DNA of 64,000 nt from Acuticoccus mangrovi (GCF_016411865.1 NZ_JAEKJA010000009.1:62001-126000); one strand, 5' to 3'; numbered from the stretch's first letter, positions 26,749-35,916 are shown. Notes: generated from the sequence alone by a model not told the origin. Numbers and translations are program-made.

Positions 26749-27738
26749 TCAGTATTGACGGTCCGGATCGACACGGTTGATCAGCGGCTGACCGTCGAGG
26801 ACCCGCTGAAAATTCTTGAAGAACAGGTCGAGCGTGTCGGGCATGTAGCGCGCGACATCGTCGGCCGCGACGTGCGGGGTCAGGATGGCGTTGGGCCAGT
26901 CCCACTCCGGCGCATCGGGCGGCAGCGGCTCGGTCTCGAACACGTCGAGCACGGCGCCGCCGAGGTGGCCGCTGCGCAGCGCCGCGCCGAGGGCGGGCTG
27001 GTCGACGCTCGCCGCGCGGCCGATATTGACGAGGCCGGCGCCGGGCTTCATCAGCGCCAGCTCCGCCGCGCCGATGAGACCGCGGGTCTTCGTGGTGAGC
27101 GGAACGGCGAGGACGAGGACGTCGGCCCGTGGCAGTAGCGCGGGAAGGGCGTTCGGCCGGTGCATCTCGTCGACGCCCTCGATGGGCGCCCCGCTCTCGC
27201 GCACGCCGATCACGTGCATCCCGAGCCCCTTGCAGCGCAGCGCTCCGGAACGGCCGAGATTGCCCATGCCGACGATCAGCGCCGTCTTGCCCTCCACCCC
27301 GGAGACGAACTCGCGCTGCCAGACCCGCTGCGCCTTGTTGGAGGCGAAGAGCGGGATGCGGGTGTTGAGGGCGAGGACCGCCATCGCCACATACTCGCCC
27401 GCCTTGGTGGCGACGCCGCGGTTGGTGGTGATCGCGACGTCGGCCGGCAGCCAGTCGAGGGGGAGGGCGTGCTCGATGCCCGCTCCGATGAGGTGCATCC
27501 ATCGCAGCCGCGGCGCATCCTGGGCGATGGTCGCGAACGGCAGCTTCCAGCCGATCAGGAAGTCCGCCTCCGCGGCGGCCGCCCGATAGTCCTCGAGGTC
27601 CCAGCCGATCGTCGCATCGAGCCGCGGCGCGAGCTCGGGATGGCGCGCCTCGGCCGCGGCGTAGCGCTCGGGCGTGATGTGGAAGATCGGATGTTGGGTC
27701 CGGATGTTCTCGATGTGGAGGCGGTAGCGCTCGGCCAT
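26749..27738 (-). CDS. D-2-hydroxyacid dehydrogenase family protein
   Basis: 329 aa from the ATG at 27736-27738. NAD motif VGMGNLG (156-162), catalytic R241 (NIGRAASVDQ), E270 (FETEPLP) and H289 (LTPHVAADD). This is a divergent branch of the D-hydroxyacid dehydrogenases, unlike the other copy at 8393-9394. A TTG at 27751-27753 overlaps the stop of the Rieske gene (TTGA), in the same sequence context as the ATPase start, and may be the true start, adding five residues. Its presence in an importer/oxygenase operon suggests it acts on the product or a side product of that pathway. Confidence 0.85.
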   Translation of the reverse strand: MAERYRLHIENIRTQHPIFHITPERYAAAEARHPELAPRLDATIGWDLEDYRAAAAEADFLIGWKLPFATIAQDAPRLRWMHLIGAGIEHALPLDWLPADVAITTNRGVATKAGEYVAMAVLALNTRIPLFASNKAQRVWQREFVSGVEGKTALIVGMGNLGRSGALRCKGLGMHVIGVRESGAPIEGVDEMHRPNALPALLPRADVLVLAVPLTTKTRGLIGAAELALMKPGAGLVNIGRAASVDQPALGAALRSGHLGGAVLDVFETEPLPPDAPEWDWPNAILTPHVAADDVARYMPDTLDLFFKNFQRVLDGQPLINRVDPDRQY

Positions 27739-27749
27739 CGGCGTCGGGC

Positions 27750-28925
27750 TCAAGAGGCCTTGGCGAGGACGGCTTCGCTCGCCGTCGGCTCGTCGAGCAC
27801 GTGGTCGAGCACCCAGTTGGCGATGTCGTGGACGAGCGGCTCGAGGTAGGAGAGGCGGCCGGGCACGGCGAGCGGCGAGCGGATGCCGATCTGCTGGATC
27901 TCGGAGATGTCGTTGTCCTCGCCCACCGAGATCTGCCAGCGCTTGTAGTAGCGCTGCGCCACCTCCTCGAAGTCGGGGCGGGTGGTGATGTCCTCGGGGA
28001 AGCAGCCCCCTACGATGAGGCGCATCTTCTCCGGCCCGAGCGGGTGCACCTCGAACCACCACATGCAGTCGATGGTGCAGCCGAACATCGTGCTCGGATA
28101 GGTGAGGGTGTAGTAGGTGCCTTGGCCGGCGAGGCCGTCGAGGGTCGGGATCGGCGGGAAGCCGGTGTCGCCCGCGAGCAGGGCGCGGCTGCCCGTGTGC
28201 TTGGTGTGGAGGCCGACCCAGTTGCCCTCCGAGGGCACCTTCGGCGGCATCTCGCGCTTCAGCTTCTGCAGCGTCTTCGCGTGCACCATGGGGACGTGGT
28301 AGGCCTCCATGGCGTTCTCGGCGTAGATCTTCCAGTTGCAGTCGAGGATGTACTCGCGCCGGAACGTCTGCTTCATCGTCTCGAAGTGGTAGGAGGCGAG
28401 CCGCTCCGGCAGATCGCCGAGATAGTCCATCAGACGTTCGGCGTCGGGATCGAAGTTGATGAACAGGAAGCCCGCCCAGGTTTCGAGGCGCACCGGCTTC
28501 AGCCCGTTGCAGGCGGTGTCGAAATCCTTGGTGAGGTCCATCTCGGGGGCCGCCACCAGCGATCCGTCGAGCCCGTATGCCCAGCCGTGATAGGGGCAGA
28601 CGAAGGCACGCGCGTTGCCCTCGCCCTCGGCGACGCGGGCGCCGCGGTGGCGGCAGCTGTTGGAGAAGGCGCGCAGCTCACCCGCCCGATCACGCACGAT
28701 GATGAGCGGCACCCCCACGAAGGTCAGTGTGAAGTAGTCGCCCGGGTTGGGGATGTGGTCGGCGCGGCCGATGAAGTTCCACACCTTCATGAACAGCCGC
28801 TCGACCTCGTACTGATAGAAGGCCTCCGACACGTAGCACCAGGCCGGCAGGGTCTCCGCCTCGTCCAGCGGCAGGCGGACCTTGGAGAAGTGGGCGGGAT
28901 CGAGGACATCGGCGGGGGTGGGCAT
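27750..28925 (-). CDS. Rieske non-haem iron oxygenase, large (alpha) subunit
   Basis: 391 aa. The Rieske [2Fe-2S] ligands are C91-x-H93 and C110-x2-H113. The catalytic iron site shows H210 and H215 in the AYHVPMVH segment, and the residue that bridges Rieske and iron centres is Glu207 in MEAYH rather than the Asp of naphthalene dioxygenase. A Glu at this place is the mark of quaternary-ammonium oxygenases such as carnitine, glycine betaine and stachydrine demethylases. No small (beta) subunit is encoded, as in those systems. It would take electrons from the reductase 103 bases upstream. Substrate unproven. Confidence 0.9.
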   Translation of the reverse strand: MPTPADVLDPAHFSKVRLPLDEAETLPAWCYVSEAFYQYEVERLFMKVWNFIGRADHIPNPGDYFTLTFVGVPLIIVRDRAGELRAFSNSCRHRGARVAEGEGNARAFVCPYHGWAYGLDGSLVAAPEMDLTKDFDTACNGLKPVRLETWAGFLFINFDPDAERLMDYLGDLPERLASYHFETMKQTFRREYILDCNWKIYAENAMEAYHVPMVHAKTLQKLKREMPPKVPSEGNWVGLHTKHTGSRALLAGDTGFPPIPTLDGLAGQGTYYTLTYPSTMFGCTIDCMWWFEVHPLGPEKMRLIVGGCFPEDITTRPDFEEVAQRYYKRWQISVGEDNDISEIQQIGIRSPLAVPGRLSYLEPLVHDIANWVLDHVLDEPTASEAVLAKAS

Positions 28926-29028
28926 GGCGGTCTCTTCTATTGGAGCGTTCGGTGGACGAGGGCGCGGGTATCGATGCGGGGAAAGCGAACGGCGTGTCGG
29001 TGCCGTCCGGCGGTCTCGGGACGGCTCT

Positions 29029-30066
29029 TCATGCCGGACCCCCGGCCGTCTTCGCCCTGTCCGCTTCGGTCAGGAACGGGTCGATGTGGCAGCGGCTCTC
29101 GGCGAGGCCGTGCGCGCTGAGGACCTTGGCGACAAGGTCGACCATCACCGGCGGCCCGGCGACGTAGGCGCGCCAGTCGGCGATCGAGGCCTCGCCGGCG
29201 AGGTCGGCCTCGATCACGGCGTGGATGTGACCGCCGCGCGTCTCGGGACCCCCGCCCTCGGCGACGGCGCGGGTGACGGTGAGGTTGGGATGGGCGGCGG
29301 CGAGCGTGGCGAGCGTGTCCGTCGCGTAGAGGTCGCGAGGGCTGCGCACGCCGAAATAGAGGCGGATCGGCTGGCCGAAGCCCCGCCGCAGGGCGGTCTC
29401 GACCACTGAGAGGATCGGCGCGAGGCCCGATCCCCCGGCGACGGCGATGAGCGGCTTCACCTCGCCCTCGCGCAGATAGGCGACGCCGTAGGGTCCCGTC
29501 ACGCCGACGCTCTCGCCCGGTTGCAAGGCATCGAACACGTACGCTGTGACCTGCCCGCCCGGCGTCCGGCGCACGAAGAATTCGAGACCCCCGTCGTCGG
29601 GGCAGTTCGCCATGGAGAAGTCGCGGCTCGGCAGATCCGCGAAGCGCAGCGTGGCGTACTGGCCGGGGAGAAAGGTGAAGCGCAGCCCCTCCGGAGGCGC
29701 CAGACGCAGGCGCACGATGTCGTGGGTGAGGGGCGCGATGGCGGTGACCGTCGCCGCGAACGTGACGACCCGCGGCAACAGCCCGTCGTCGATGGGGGTG
29801 ATGACGCAGTCGGAGAGCGCCCGCGCGCTGCACGGCAGGGTCAGCCCGGCGTCGCGCTCTTCCTGGGTGATGGCGGGGCAGTAGTCGGCAAGTTCCACGC
29901 GGCCCGACGCGAGGCGCGACTTGCACATCCCGCACACCCCGCTGGTGCATCCGCAGGGATAGTCGACGCTCGCAGATTGGAGCGCTTCCAAAATCGTCTC
30001 GCTCTGGCTGGCGGAGACCGAAACGCCCAGTGCGGGCACGGAAATGCGGTGGAATGCGGCGCTCAT
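29029..30066 (-). CDS. ferredoxin-NAD(P) reductase component of the Rieske oxygenase
   Basis: 345 aa. Plant-type [2Fe-2S] domain at the N-terminus with C40-x4-C45-x2-C48 and C79, then the FAD domain (about 100-205, with RDFSMAN at 148-154) and the NAD domain (AGGSGLAP, then GPPVMVD near the end). This order, ferredoxin first, is that of BenC/XylZ. The reductases of carnitine and betaine oxygenases, as I recall them, carry the ferredoxin at the C-terminus. It would move electrons from NAD(P)H to the oxygenase. First structural gene of the operon; an inverted repeat lies upstream of its start. Confidence 0.9.
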   Translation of the reverse strand: MSAAFHRISVPALGVSVSASQSETILEALQSASVDYPCGCTSGVCGMCKSRLASGRVELADYCPAITQEERDAGLTLPCSARALSDCVITPIDDGLLPRVVTFAATVTAIAPLTHDIVRLRLAPPEGLRFTFLPGQYATLRFADLPSRDFSMANCPDDGGLEFFVRRTPGGQVTAYVFDALQPGESVGVTGPYGVAYLREGEVKPLIAVAGGSGLAPILSVVETALRRGFGQPIRLYFGVRSPRDLYATDTLATLAAAHPNLTVTRAVAEGGGPETRGGHIHAVIEADLAGEASIADWRAYVAGPPVMVDLVAKVLSAHGLAESRCHIDPFLTEADRAKTAGGPA

Positions 30067-30092
30067 GGCCGCATATGAGTACGGACCTTTTT

Positions 30093-30116
30093 ATTTGTAA
30101 AGTTGATGATACAAAT
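30093..30116. promoter_or_regulatory. perfect 7-base inverted repeat, likely GntR operator
   Basis: ATTTGTA (30093-30099) and TACAAAT (30110-30116) form a perfect inverted repeat with a 10-base spacer, 27-50 bases upstream of the reductase start codon in an AT-rich patch. Its place in the promoter region and the HutC-type GntR gene next to it make it the best operator candidate of the operon. HutC-family sites often have TGTA/TACA half-sites. Confidence 0.6.
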
Positions 30117-30177
30117 GAGATGGATCAAATTTCGAGCGTAGAATGCCCATCGATTCAGCGCCCTGGGGTGGGGAAGG

Positions 30178-30969
30178 TTAGAAGCGTTCCGGAGAAGGCC
30201 GGTTCGTGCCGTTGGGAGGCTGGCGGCGGCTGCCGGAGCCCGGCGCAGGTTTAGGCAGCTTGATACTGTAAAAATATCGGTCGGCCCGGAAGTTCGTCTT
30301 GAAGTAGGCGATGGCGCGGCCCGCGCCGTCGACGAACAGGCGCTTGACGCAGAGCACCGCCGCGCCGGGATCGATCTGGAGGTGCTGCGCCATCTCTGCG
30401 CTCGCTGTCAGCGCATCGATCTGCTGGTAGTCCTCCCGCACGTCGTTGCCGAGGAGCTCCTGCAGGATCGGGACGAAGAGGCTGCCCTCGCGCCGGTGTC
30501 CGGCGAGGAGGTGGCCGATGTCCTCCGGGAAGAAGGCTTCGAGGACGAGCAGGGGGCCGCCGCTCAGGAAGCGCACGCGGCGCACGCGGTAGATCTCGAC
30601 GGCGGCCGCGAGGCCGAGGGCGGCGGCGACGTCCGCCGCGGCCGGCACGAAGCCGTGGTCGATCGCCTGCGTCCACGCCGGCAGCCCGAGCGCGGTCATG
30701 TCCTCGATCGGCCCGGTCAGGCGGTCGTCGAGCGGGGGAGGCGGCGGTTTCAGGAGGTAGGTGCCGAGCCGCGGCCGCCGGGCGATGACGCCTTCCTCGG
30801 CAAGGGTGTTGAGCACGTTGCGGATCGTGACGCGGCTCACCATGAACTCGGCGCTGAGGTCGGCCTCGGTCGGCAGCCGCGTTCCCTCCGCGAGCCCGGC
30901 GAACCGCCGCAGGAGGATATCGCGAATCTGCAGATATTTCGGGAACGGGTCGTAGAGGGGGGTCGGCAT
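30178..30969 (-). CDS. GntR family transcriptional regulator (HutC/UTRA type)
   Basis: 263 aa. N-terminal winged helix of the GntR kind (about 8-72: KYLQIRDILLRRF, LPTEADLSAEFMVSRVTIRNVL) and a UTRA ligand domain (about 95-240, with VYRVRRVRFLSGGPLLVLEA-like strands and IAYFKTNFRADRYF). It should bind a small effector and a palindromic operator. The ATG at 30967-30969 has GGAG 5 bases upstream, which decides the start over an in-frame ATG at 30994-30996. It is upstream of, and on the same strand as, the reductase/oxygenase operon, so it is the likely repressor. Confidence 0.88.
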   Translation of the reverse strand: MPTPLYDPFPKYLQIRDILLRRFAGLAEGTRLPTEADLSAEFMVSRVTIRNVLNTLAEEGVIARRPRLGTYLLKPPPPPLDDRLTGPIEDMTALGLPAWTQAIDHGFVPAAADVAAALGLAAAVEIYRVRRVRFLSGGPLLVLEAFFPEDIGHLLAGHRREGSLFVPILQELLGNDVREDYQQIDALTASAEMAQHLQIDPGAAVLCVKRLFVDGAGRAIAYFKTNFRADRYFYSIKLPKPAPGSGSRRQPPNGTNRPSPERF

Positions 30970-31303
30970 TGGCACTCCGCATGGACACGCCCCCACCTAT
31001 AGTCGTGTTCGCCCCGAGAGGGGGAGCATTTGCCATCGCGGCATCACGTGCGCCCGCACACCTCCGGTGTCACGGCGTTGGTTCAGCCTGGAGCTCTGGA
31101 AGGCGGTGTGAAGAAACGTGGGTTCTCATCCGCGGATGTCGGCCAGCGCTGCGGGTTGACTGCCGTATCCGGTCAGCTCCGGCGGCTGATGGCGTCCCTG
31201 TCCGGACTCGCGCGGTTGGACTGGACGGGCTTAGTCGACGTCACTACGACTGAGTTGCGGAGGCGCACCGCGGTGCTCGTGTTTTGGGAATCAGAGACGG
31301 CGT
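30970..31303. other. 334-base stretch without a credible gene
   Basis: It lies between the divergent GntR gene and the sulfotransferase-like gene. No frame has protein-like content. Composition falls from the GC-rich level to the AT-richer one of the next gene across it. I see no clear direct repeats that would mark an insertion boundary. Confidence 0.4.
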
Positions 31304-32224
31304 ATGAGCAAGAGGCTGGTTTGGCATGTCGGCGCCCACAAGTGTGCCACGACATCATTGCAGTTGGCGCTTGCTCGCGCGATCCCGCCCGGTGGCGACA
31401 CCTTGTATATCGCGCCAAAAGACAAGCATCCGATTATCGAGGACCTTCGACGATATGTCTGGGGTGTCCAGCCGACGTTTGATATAGATGCAATTGTTGA
31501 GTTAGCCTCCAGTTTTCAGGGAAATAATATTATCCTCAGCGAGGAAAATCTGATCGGCAGAATGCCGGGACTATCATTCGAATTTTATCCGCATGCTCAC
31601 CGGTTGCGTCAAATTATTGATCAATTGGCCGAAAAATACGAAACAATAGTTTTATTGCAGTCACGGGAGATGTCGCGTTTTCTGTCGTCATGCTACAAAT
31701 TTCGAGTGGCGCATGGTCTTGCTTCCGACTATGCAGCCTTTCTTCAATCAATGCGTTTGGATACCTTCAAATGGTTGAATCTCGGGCGTGTGTTGTTCGA
31801 TGGTGCTAAATTTGAGTATTCGATTTTACCGATCGAGGAGTTGAAGAACGAACAAGCTGTGTTTGAATTTTGTCATAAAGCCGTGCCGGGGATCAATATT
31901 TCCGTTCTCCCAAAGATCAATGAGTCTGCTCCCACTCTATTGCGCTCACTATCGTTGCTGTTCTCATACCTGGGGCGACCGATCACGCCCGTGCAGTTGA
32001 ATATGATTCAAAAGCATATGGAGACGTCGGGGAAGAATCTCAGGCAGGCGGCGAGCTTGGTGGATATCGACGTTTCGACGGACATGGCGAAGCTGGCACG
32101 ACGGATGTCGGCCACCCAAGCCGGAAGTTCTCTCGATACCCTCTTGGCCGAGTATTTTAGCGACGATTATGAACGATTTCTTGAGCGTTATTGCTCCCGT
32201 GCCGCGCTGGAGACGCTCGGCTAA
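31304..32224 (+). CDS. P-loop sulfotransferase-like protein, AT-rich, probably acquired
   Basis: 306 aa. The N-terminus WHVGAHKCATTSLQLAL (7-23) has the P-loop spacing of sulfotransferases (HxGxxKxxTTSLQ), and LSEENL and VLLQSREMSRFLSSCY fit later segments of that fold, the latter where the 3'-phosphate motif would be. The other parts match nothing I know, so the assignment is to the superfamily only. Base composition is unlike its neighbours: 31501-31560 has 26 G+C of 60, against 41 of 60 at 32701-32760. Codon use is correspondingly AT-biased. It stands alone, with no operon partner. Confidence 0.72.
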   Translation: MSKRLVWHVGAHKCATTSLQLALARAIPPGGDTLYIAPKDKHPIIEDLRRYVWGVQPTFDIDAIVELASSFQGNNIILSEENLIGRMPGLSFEFYPHAHRLRQIIDQLAEKYETIVLLQSREMSRFLSSCYKFRVAHGLASDYAAFLQSMRLDTFKWLNLGRVLFDGAKFEYSILPIEELKNEQAVFEFCHKAVPGINISVLPKINESAPTLLRSLSLLFSYLGRPITPVQLNMIQKHMETSGKNLRQAASLVDIDVSTDMAKLARRMSATQAGSSLDTLLAEYFSDDYERFLERYCSRAALETLG

Positions 32225-32294
32225 CCACCCTATCGCGACTGTCGCGCCGTGACGTAGCGGCTCGGCCACGCTGCCGTCTGCGAGGGCTGCCGCC

Positions 32295-34133
32295 CTATGC
32301 GGCGAGGACCCTGTGGCCGTCGCCGAGGTCGGTCCAGGCGGCTGTCGAGGGCTCGGCGGAGGGCGTGCCGAAAAGCTCCTCGATCCCGCTGAGCTTGTGA
32401 CGCCGCGACGGGTCGGGCAGCGGGACCGCGCTCAGCAGGCGGCGCGTGTAGGCGTGGGCCGGCCGCTCGAACACCGCCGCGCGGGGGCCGATCTCGACGA
32501 TCTGGCCCCGATACATCACCGCCACGCGGTGGCTGAGCCGTTCGACCACCGCCATGTCGTGCGAGATGAACAGCAGCGCCAGACCGCGGCGCGCCTGGAG
32601 CTGCATGAGGAGGTTGAGCACCTGCGCCTGCACCGAGACGTCGAGCGCGGAGACCGCCTCGTCGGCGACGATCACCTCTGGCTCGAGCGCCAGCGCGCGG
32701 GCGATGCAGATCCGCTGGCGCTGTCCGCCGGAGAACTGGTGGGGGAGGCGGTCGAGCATTTCCGCCGACAGGCCGACTTCCTCGATCAGCCGCACCGCCG
32801 TCGCGCGGGCCCCGCCAGAAGAGACGCCGTGGGCGGTGAGGGGCTCGGTCAGCGAGTCGACGATCCTGAGGCGGGGGTTGAGGCTCGCGAACGGGTCCTG
32901 GAAGACCATCTGGATCGCCTTGCGGGCGAGGCGCGCCTCGGCCGCCGTCATCGACGTCGCCACCCGGCCGGCGACTTCGATCGCCCCGCTGTCGACGGCC
33001 TGCAGCCCCATGATGCTGCGTGCGAGGGTGGACTTGCCGCAGCCCGATTCGCCGACGATCGCGAGGGTCTCGCCCGCCCGGAGATCGAAGCCGACGCCGC
33101 GCACGGCCCGCAGCGTCGTCCGCCGGAAGCGCGACGTCTCGTTGCGGACCCGGAACGAGACGGAAAGATCCGTGACGCGCAGGACGGGGCCCTTGGCGAC
33201 CTCGAGAGGGGACGGCGCCAGAGCCGCTCCGTCGTCGCCGATGGAGGCGAACGGGGCGGGGCCGGGCTTGCCCCGCATATCGCCGATGCGCGGCACCGAG
33301 TTGAGGAGCTGGCGGGTGTAGGTCTCGGCGGGTCGATGGAAGATCTGCTGCGAGGGGCCGTGCTCGACGATGCGTCCCGACCGCATGACGAGCACGTCGT
33401 CCGACACTTCGGCGACCACGCCCATGTCGTGGGTGATGAACATGATCGCCGTGCCGTCGTCGGCCTGGATCTGCTTCAGAAGATCGATGATGCCGGCCTG
33501 GGTGGTGACGTCGAGCGCCGTCGTCGGCTCGTCGGCGATGAGGAGCTCGGGATTGCAGGCGAGCGCCATCGCGATCATGACGCGCTGACGCATGCCGCCG
33601 GAGAGCTGGTGGGGATATTCCGCCGTCCGCCGCGCCGCGTTCGGGATGCGCACCCGGTCGAGCAGCTCGACGGCGCGCCGCCGCGCCGCCTGTCCGCTCG
33701 CCACCTTGTGGCGGCGCAGCGATTCCTCGATCTGAAGCCCCACCGGGAGCACCGGATTGAGGGACGTCATCGGCTCCTGGAAGATCATGCCGATGCGGTC
33801 GCCGCGCACGTCCGCCATCTGGCGATCGCTGAGGGTCGTGAGGTTCCGCCCCTTGAGCATGACGCGGCCGGCGACCGTCGCGCTCCTGGGCAGGAGGCGC
33901 ATGATCGACAGCGCCGTGACGCTCTTGCCCGAGCCCGACTCGCCGACGATCCCCAGGGTCTGACCGCGTCGGACCGAAAAGCCGATGTCCTCGATGAGCC
34001 GCTGCTCGCCTTGGCGCCGGTCTCCTTGGCCGGTTCGGATCGAGGTCGTCAGCCCGTCGATCGACAGGACCTCGTCCGCCGGATCCGCCGGCGTGGTCTC
34101 GGCGGGGCCGTGGGCTGTGCGCAGGGTCGTCAT
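32295..34133 (-). CDS. oligopeptide/dipeptide ABC transporter, fused double ATPase
   Basis: 612 aa with two complete ATPase domains in one chain (DppD plus DppF). Domain 1: Walker A GESGSGKS (about 65-72), signature [15 protein letters not shown], Walker [13 protein letters not shown]. Domain 2: GESGCGKS (about 375-382), signature [27 protein letters not shown]. Each is followed by the HPY-type oligopeptide tail region. The ATG overlaps the stop of the permease gene upstream (ATGA), so it is translationally coupled. It powers the importer encoded by 34130-37529; the substrate is unknown and could be a peptide, opine or nickel complex. Confidence 0.92.
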   Translation of the reverse strand: MTTLRTAHGPAETTPADPADEVLSIDGLTTSIRTGQGDRRQGEQRLIEDIGFSVRRGQTLGIVGESGSGKSVTALSIMRLLPRSATVAGRVMLKGRNLTTLSDRQMADVRGDRIGMIFQEPMTSLNPVLPVGLQIEESLRRHKVASGQAARRRAVELLDRVRIPNAARRTAEYPHQLSGGMRQRVMIAMALACNPELLIADEPTTALDVTTQAGIIDLLKQIQADDGTAIMFITHDMGVVAEVSDDVLVMRSGRIVEHGPSQQIFHRPAETYTRQLLNSVPRIGDMRGKPGPAPFASIGDDGAALAPSPLEVAKGPVLRVTDLSVSFRVRNETSRFRRTTLRAVRGVGFDLRAGETLAIVGESGCGKSTLARSIMGLQAVDSGAIEVAGRVATSMTAAEARLARKAIQMVFQDPFASLNPRLRIVDSLTEPLTAHGVSSGGARATAVRLIEEVGLSAEMLDRLPHQFSGGQRQRICIARALALEPEVIVADEAVSALDVSVQAQVLNLLMQLQARRGLALLFISHDMAVVERLSHRVAVMYRGQIVEIGPRAAVFERPAHAYTRRLLSAVPLPDPSRRHKLSGIEELFGTPSAEPSTAAWTDLGDGHRVLAA

Positions 34134-34951
34134 AGGTGCCTGTCCCCGCGCTGGTCGAGCCTGTCCCTCAGCCCGTCGCCGAAGATGTTGATGGCGAAGA
34201 CGGTGAGCGACAGGAAGAGGGCCGGATAGAGGATGATGAAGAACTTGATCTGCCAGAGCTGACGGCCCTCGGCGATGATGTTGCCCCACGAGGGCGTGGT
34301 GGGCGGGATGCCGGCGCCGATGAAGGAGAGGATCGCCTCGAGCACCATCGCGGAGGCGAACACGTAGGTGGCCTGCACGGCGAGCGGGGCGAAGGTGCTC
34401 GGCAGGATGTGGCGCACGATGATGCGGCTGCGGCTCACGCCGGAGATCAGGGCGGCCTCGACATATTGGCGCTCGCGCAGCGACAGCACGATGCCGCGGA
34501 TGAGGCGCACGACGCGAGGGGACTCGGCGACCGCGATCGCGATGACGACGTTGAGCACGGAGCCTCCCAAGAGGGCCGAGAGGGCGATCGCGAGAAGCAC
34601 GGCCGGGATCGCCATCAGGCCGTCCATGATGCGCATGACGACACCGTCGAGCGAGCGGTAGTAGCCGGCGATCAGCCCGATCAGGAGGCCCACCCCGGTC
34701 GACAGCACGGCGACCGCGAAGCCCACGGTGAGCGACGTGCGCCCGCCATAGAGGACGCGGGAGTAGAGGTCGCGGCCATAGGCGTCGGTGCCGAACCAGA
34801 AGGCGCTCGAGGGGTCCTTCATGCGATTGAGCGGGTTCATCGACAACGGATCGATGGTCTGAAGGTACGGCGCGAAGAGGGCGAGCAGCACCATCAGCAC
34901 GACGATCCCACCGCCAATCGCAATCGACGGGTTTCGCAACAACAACGGCAT
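34130..34951 (-). CDS. ABC transporter permease (DppC type)
   Basis: 273 aa, six membrane helices, with the DppC-type N-terminal pattern (WFGTDAYGRDLYSRVLYGGRTSL) and the EAA loop (ERQYVEAALISGVSRSRIIVRHILP). The ATG at 34949-34951 is given, but the Shine-Dalgarno AGGAG directly touches it. The TTG codons two and three residues later (6 or 9 bases after AGGAG) may be the real start. Partner of the DppB-type permease 23 bases upstream. Confidence 0.9.
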   Translation of the reverse strand: MPLLLRNPSIAIGGGIVVLMVLLALFAPYLQTIDPLSMNPLNRMKDPSSAFWFGTDAYGRDLYSRVLYGGRTSLTVGFAVAVLSTGVGLLIGLIAGYYRSLDGVVMRIMDGLMAIPAVLLAIALSALLGGSVLNVVIAIAVAESPRVVRLIRGIVLSLRERQYVEAALISGVSRSRIIVRHILPSTFAPLAVQATYVFASAMVLEAILSFIGAGIPPTTPSWGNIIAEGRQLWQIKFFIILYPALFLSLTVFAINIFGDGLRDRLDQRGDRHL

Positions 34952-34974
34952 CTCCTGAATGGCGCGTCGACGGG

Positions 34975-35916
34975 TCAGTAGCGGATCCGCGGGTCGAACA
35001 CGGTGTAGAGCAGGTCGATGATGAGGTTGACGACGATGTAGATCATCGCGAACAGCAGCATCACGCCCTGGATGATCGGGTAGTCGCGCCGCAGGATGGC
35101 GTCGACCGTGAGGCGTCCGATCCCCGGAATGTTGAAGACGCTCTCGATCACCACCGCGCCGCCGAGGAGCAGCGCCACGCCGACCCCCACCACGGTGACG
35201 ATCGGGTTCGCCGCGTTGCGCAGCGCGTGGACGAACAGGATACGCCGCCCTAGGAGCCCCTTCGCCCGCGCGGTGCGGATATAGTCCTCCGACAGCACCT
35301 CCAGCATCGACGCGCGCGTGATGCGCGAGATGAGCGCGACGTAGATGAGCCCGAGCGAGACGGACGGGAGCACCAGGTGCGCGAGCCACTCTCCGACGCC
35401 CTCCTTCAGGAAGGCGTATCCCTGGACCGGCAGCAATCCGGTCTTGAACGCCACGTAGTAGGCGAGGACGTAGCCCGTGACGAAGACCGGGATCGAGAAG
35501 GAGGCGATCGACAACACGAGCACGATCCGGTCGACGACGCTGTTCGCCCGCCAGGCGGCGAGGACCCCGAGGGGCACGGCGATGACGATCGCGAAGAGCG
35601 TCGTCAACGCCATCAGCGAGAAGGTCGGCTCCATCCGCTGCATGATCAGCTCGGTGACCGATCGGCCGTTGAAGACCGATCGCCCGAAGTCGAAGTGGAG
35701 GACGTCCCAGAGCCAGTCGAAATAGCGCATCAGCGCCGGATCGTTGAGGCCGAGAGCTTCGCGGATCCGTTCGACGTCATCCTGCGTCGCCTGCGCGCCG
35801 GCGATCATCTGAGCGGGATCGCCGGGCGTCAGGTAGAGCAGCGAGAAGATCAGGACGGATACCACGAAGAGGATCGGCACCGTCGAGATCAGGCGATTCG
35901 CGATCGACTGGACCAT
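34975..35916 (-). CDS. ABC transporter permease (DppB type)
   Basis: 313 aa, six membrane helices. DppB features: N-terminal helix then LTPGDPAQMIAG, the IREALGLNDP block, EAA loop (DYIRTARAKGLLGRRILFVHALRNA), and the end DLLYTVFDPRIRY. It forms the import channel with the DppC-type protein. Start ATG 35914-35916, 32 bases after the stop of the binding-protein gene on the same strand. Confidence 0.92.
   Translation of the reverse strand: MVQSIANRLISTVPILFVVSVLIFSLLYLTPGDPAQMIAGAQATQDDVERIREALGLNDPALMRYFDWLWDVLHFDFGRSVFNGRSVTELIMQRMEPTFSLMALTTLFAIVIAVPLGVLAAWRANSVVDRIVLVLSIASFSIPVFVTGYVLAYYVAFKTGLLPVQGYAFLKEGVGEWLAHLVLPSVSLGLIYVALISRITRASMLEVLSEDYIRTARAKGLLGRRILFVHALRNAANPIVTVVGVGVALLLGGAVVIESVFNIPGIGRLTVDAILRRDYPIIQGVMLLFAMIYIVVNLIIDLLYTVFDPRIRY

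Noticed and set aside
28937-29950. Open frame overlapping the reductase gene on the same strand
   Set aside because: It is an out-of-frame shadow; the reductase frame has the ferredoxin Cys set, FAD and NAD motifs.
31200-32300. Insertion sequence or integron cassette around the AT-rich gene
   Set aside because: I find no transposase, no inverted terminal repeats and no attachment-site-like repeats at its edges; only composition marks it as foreign.
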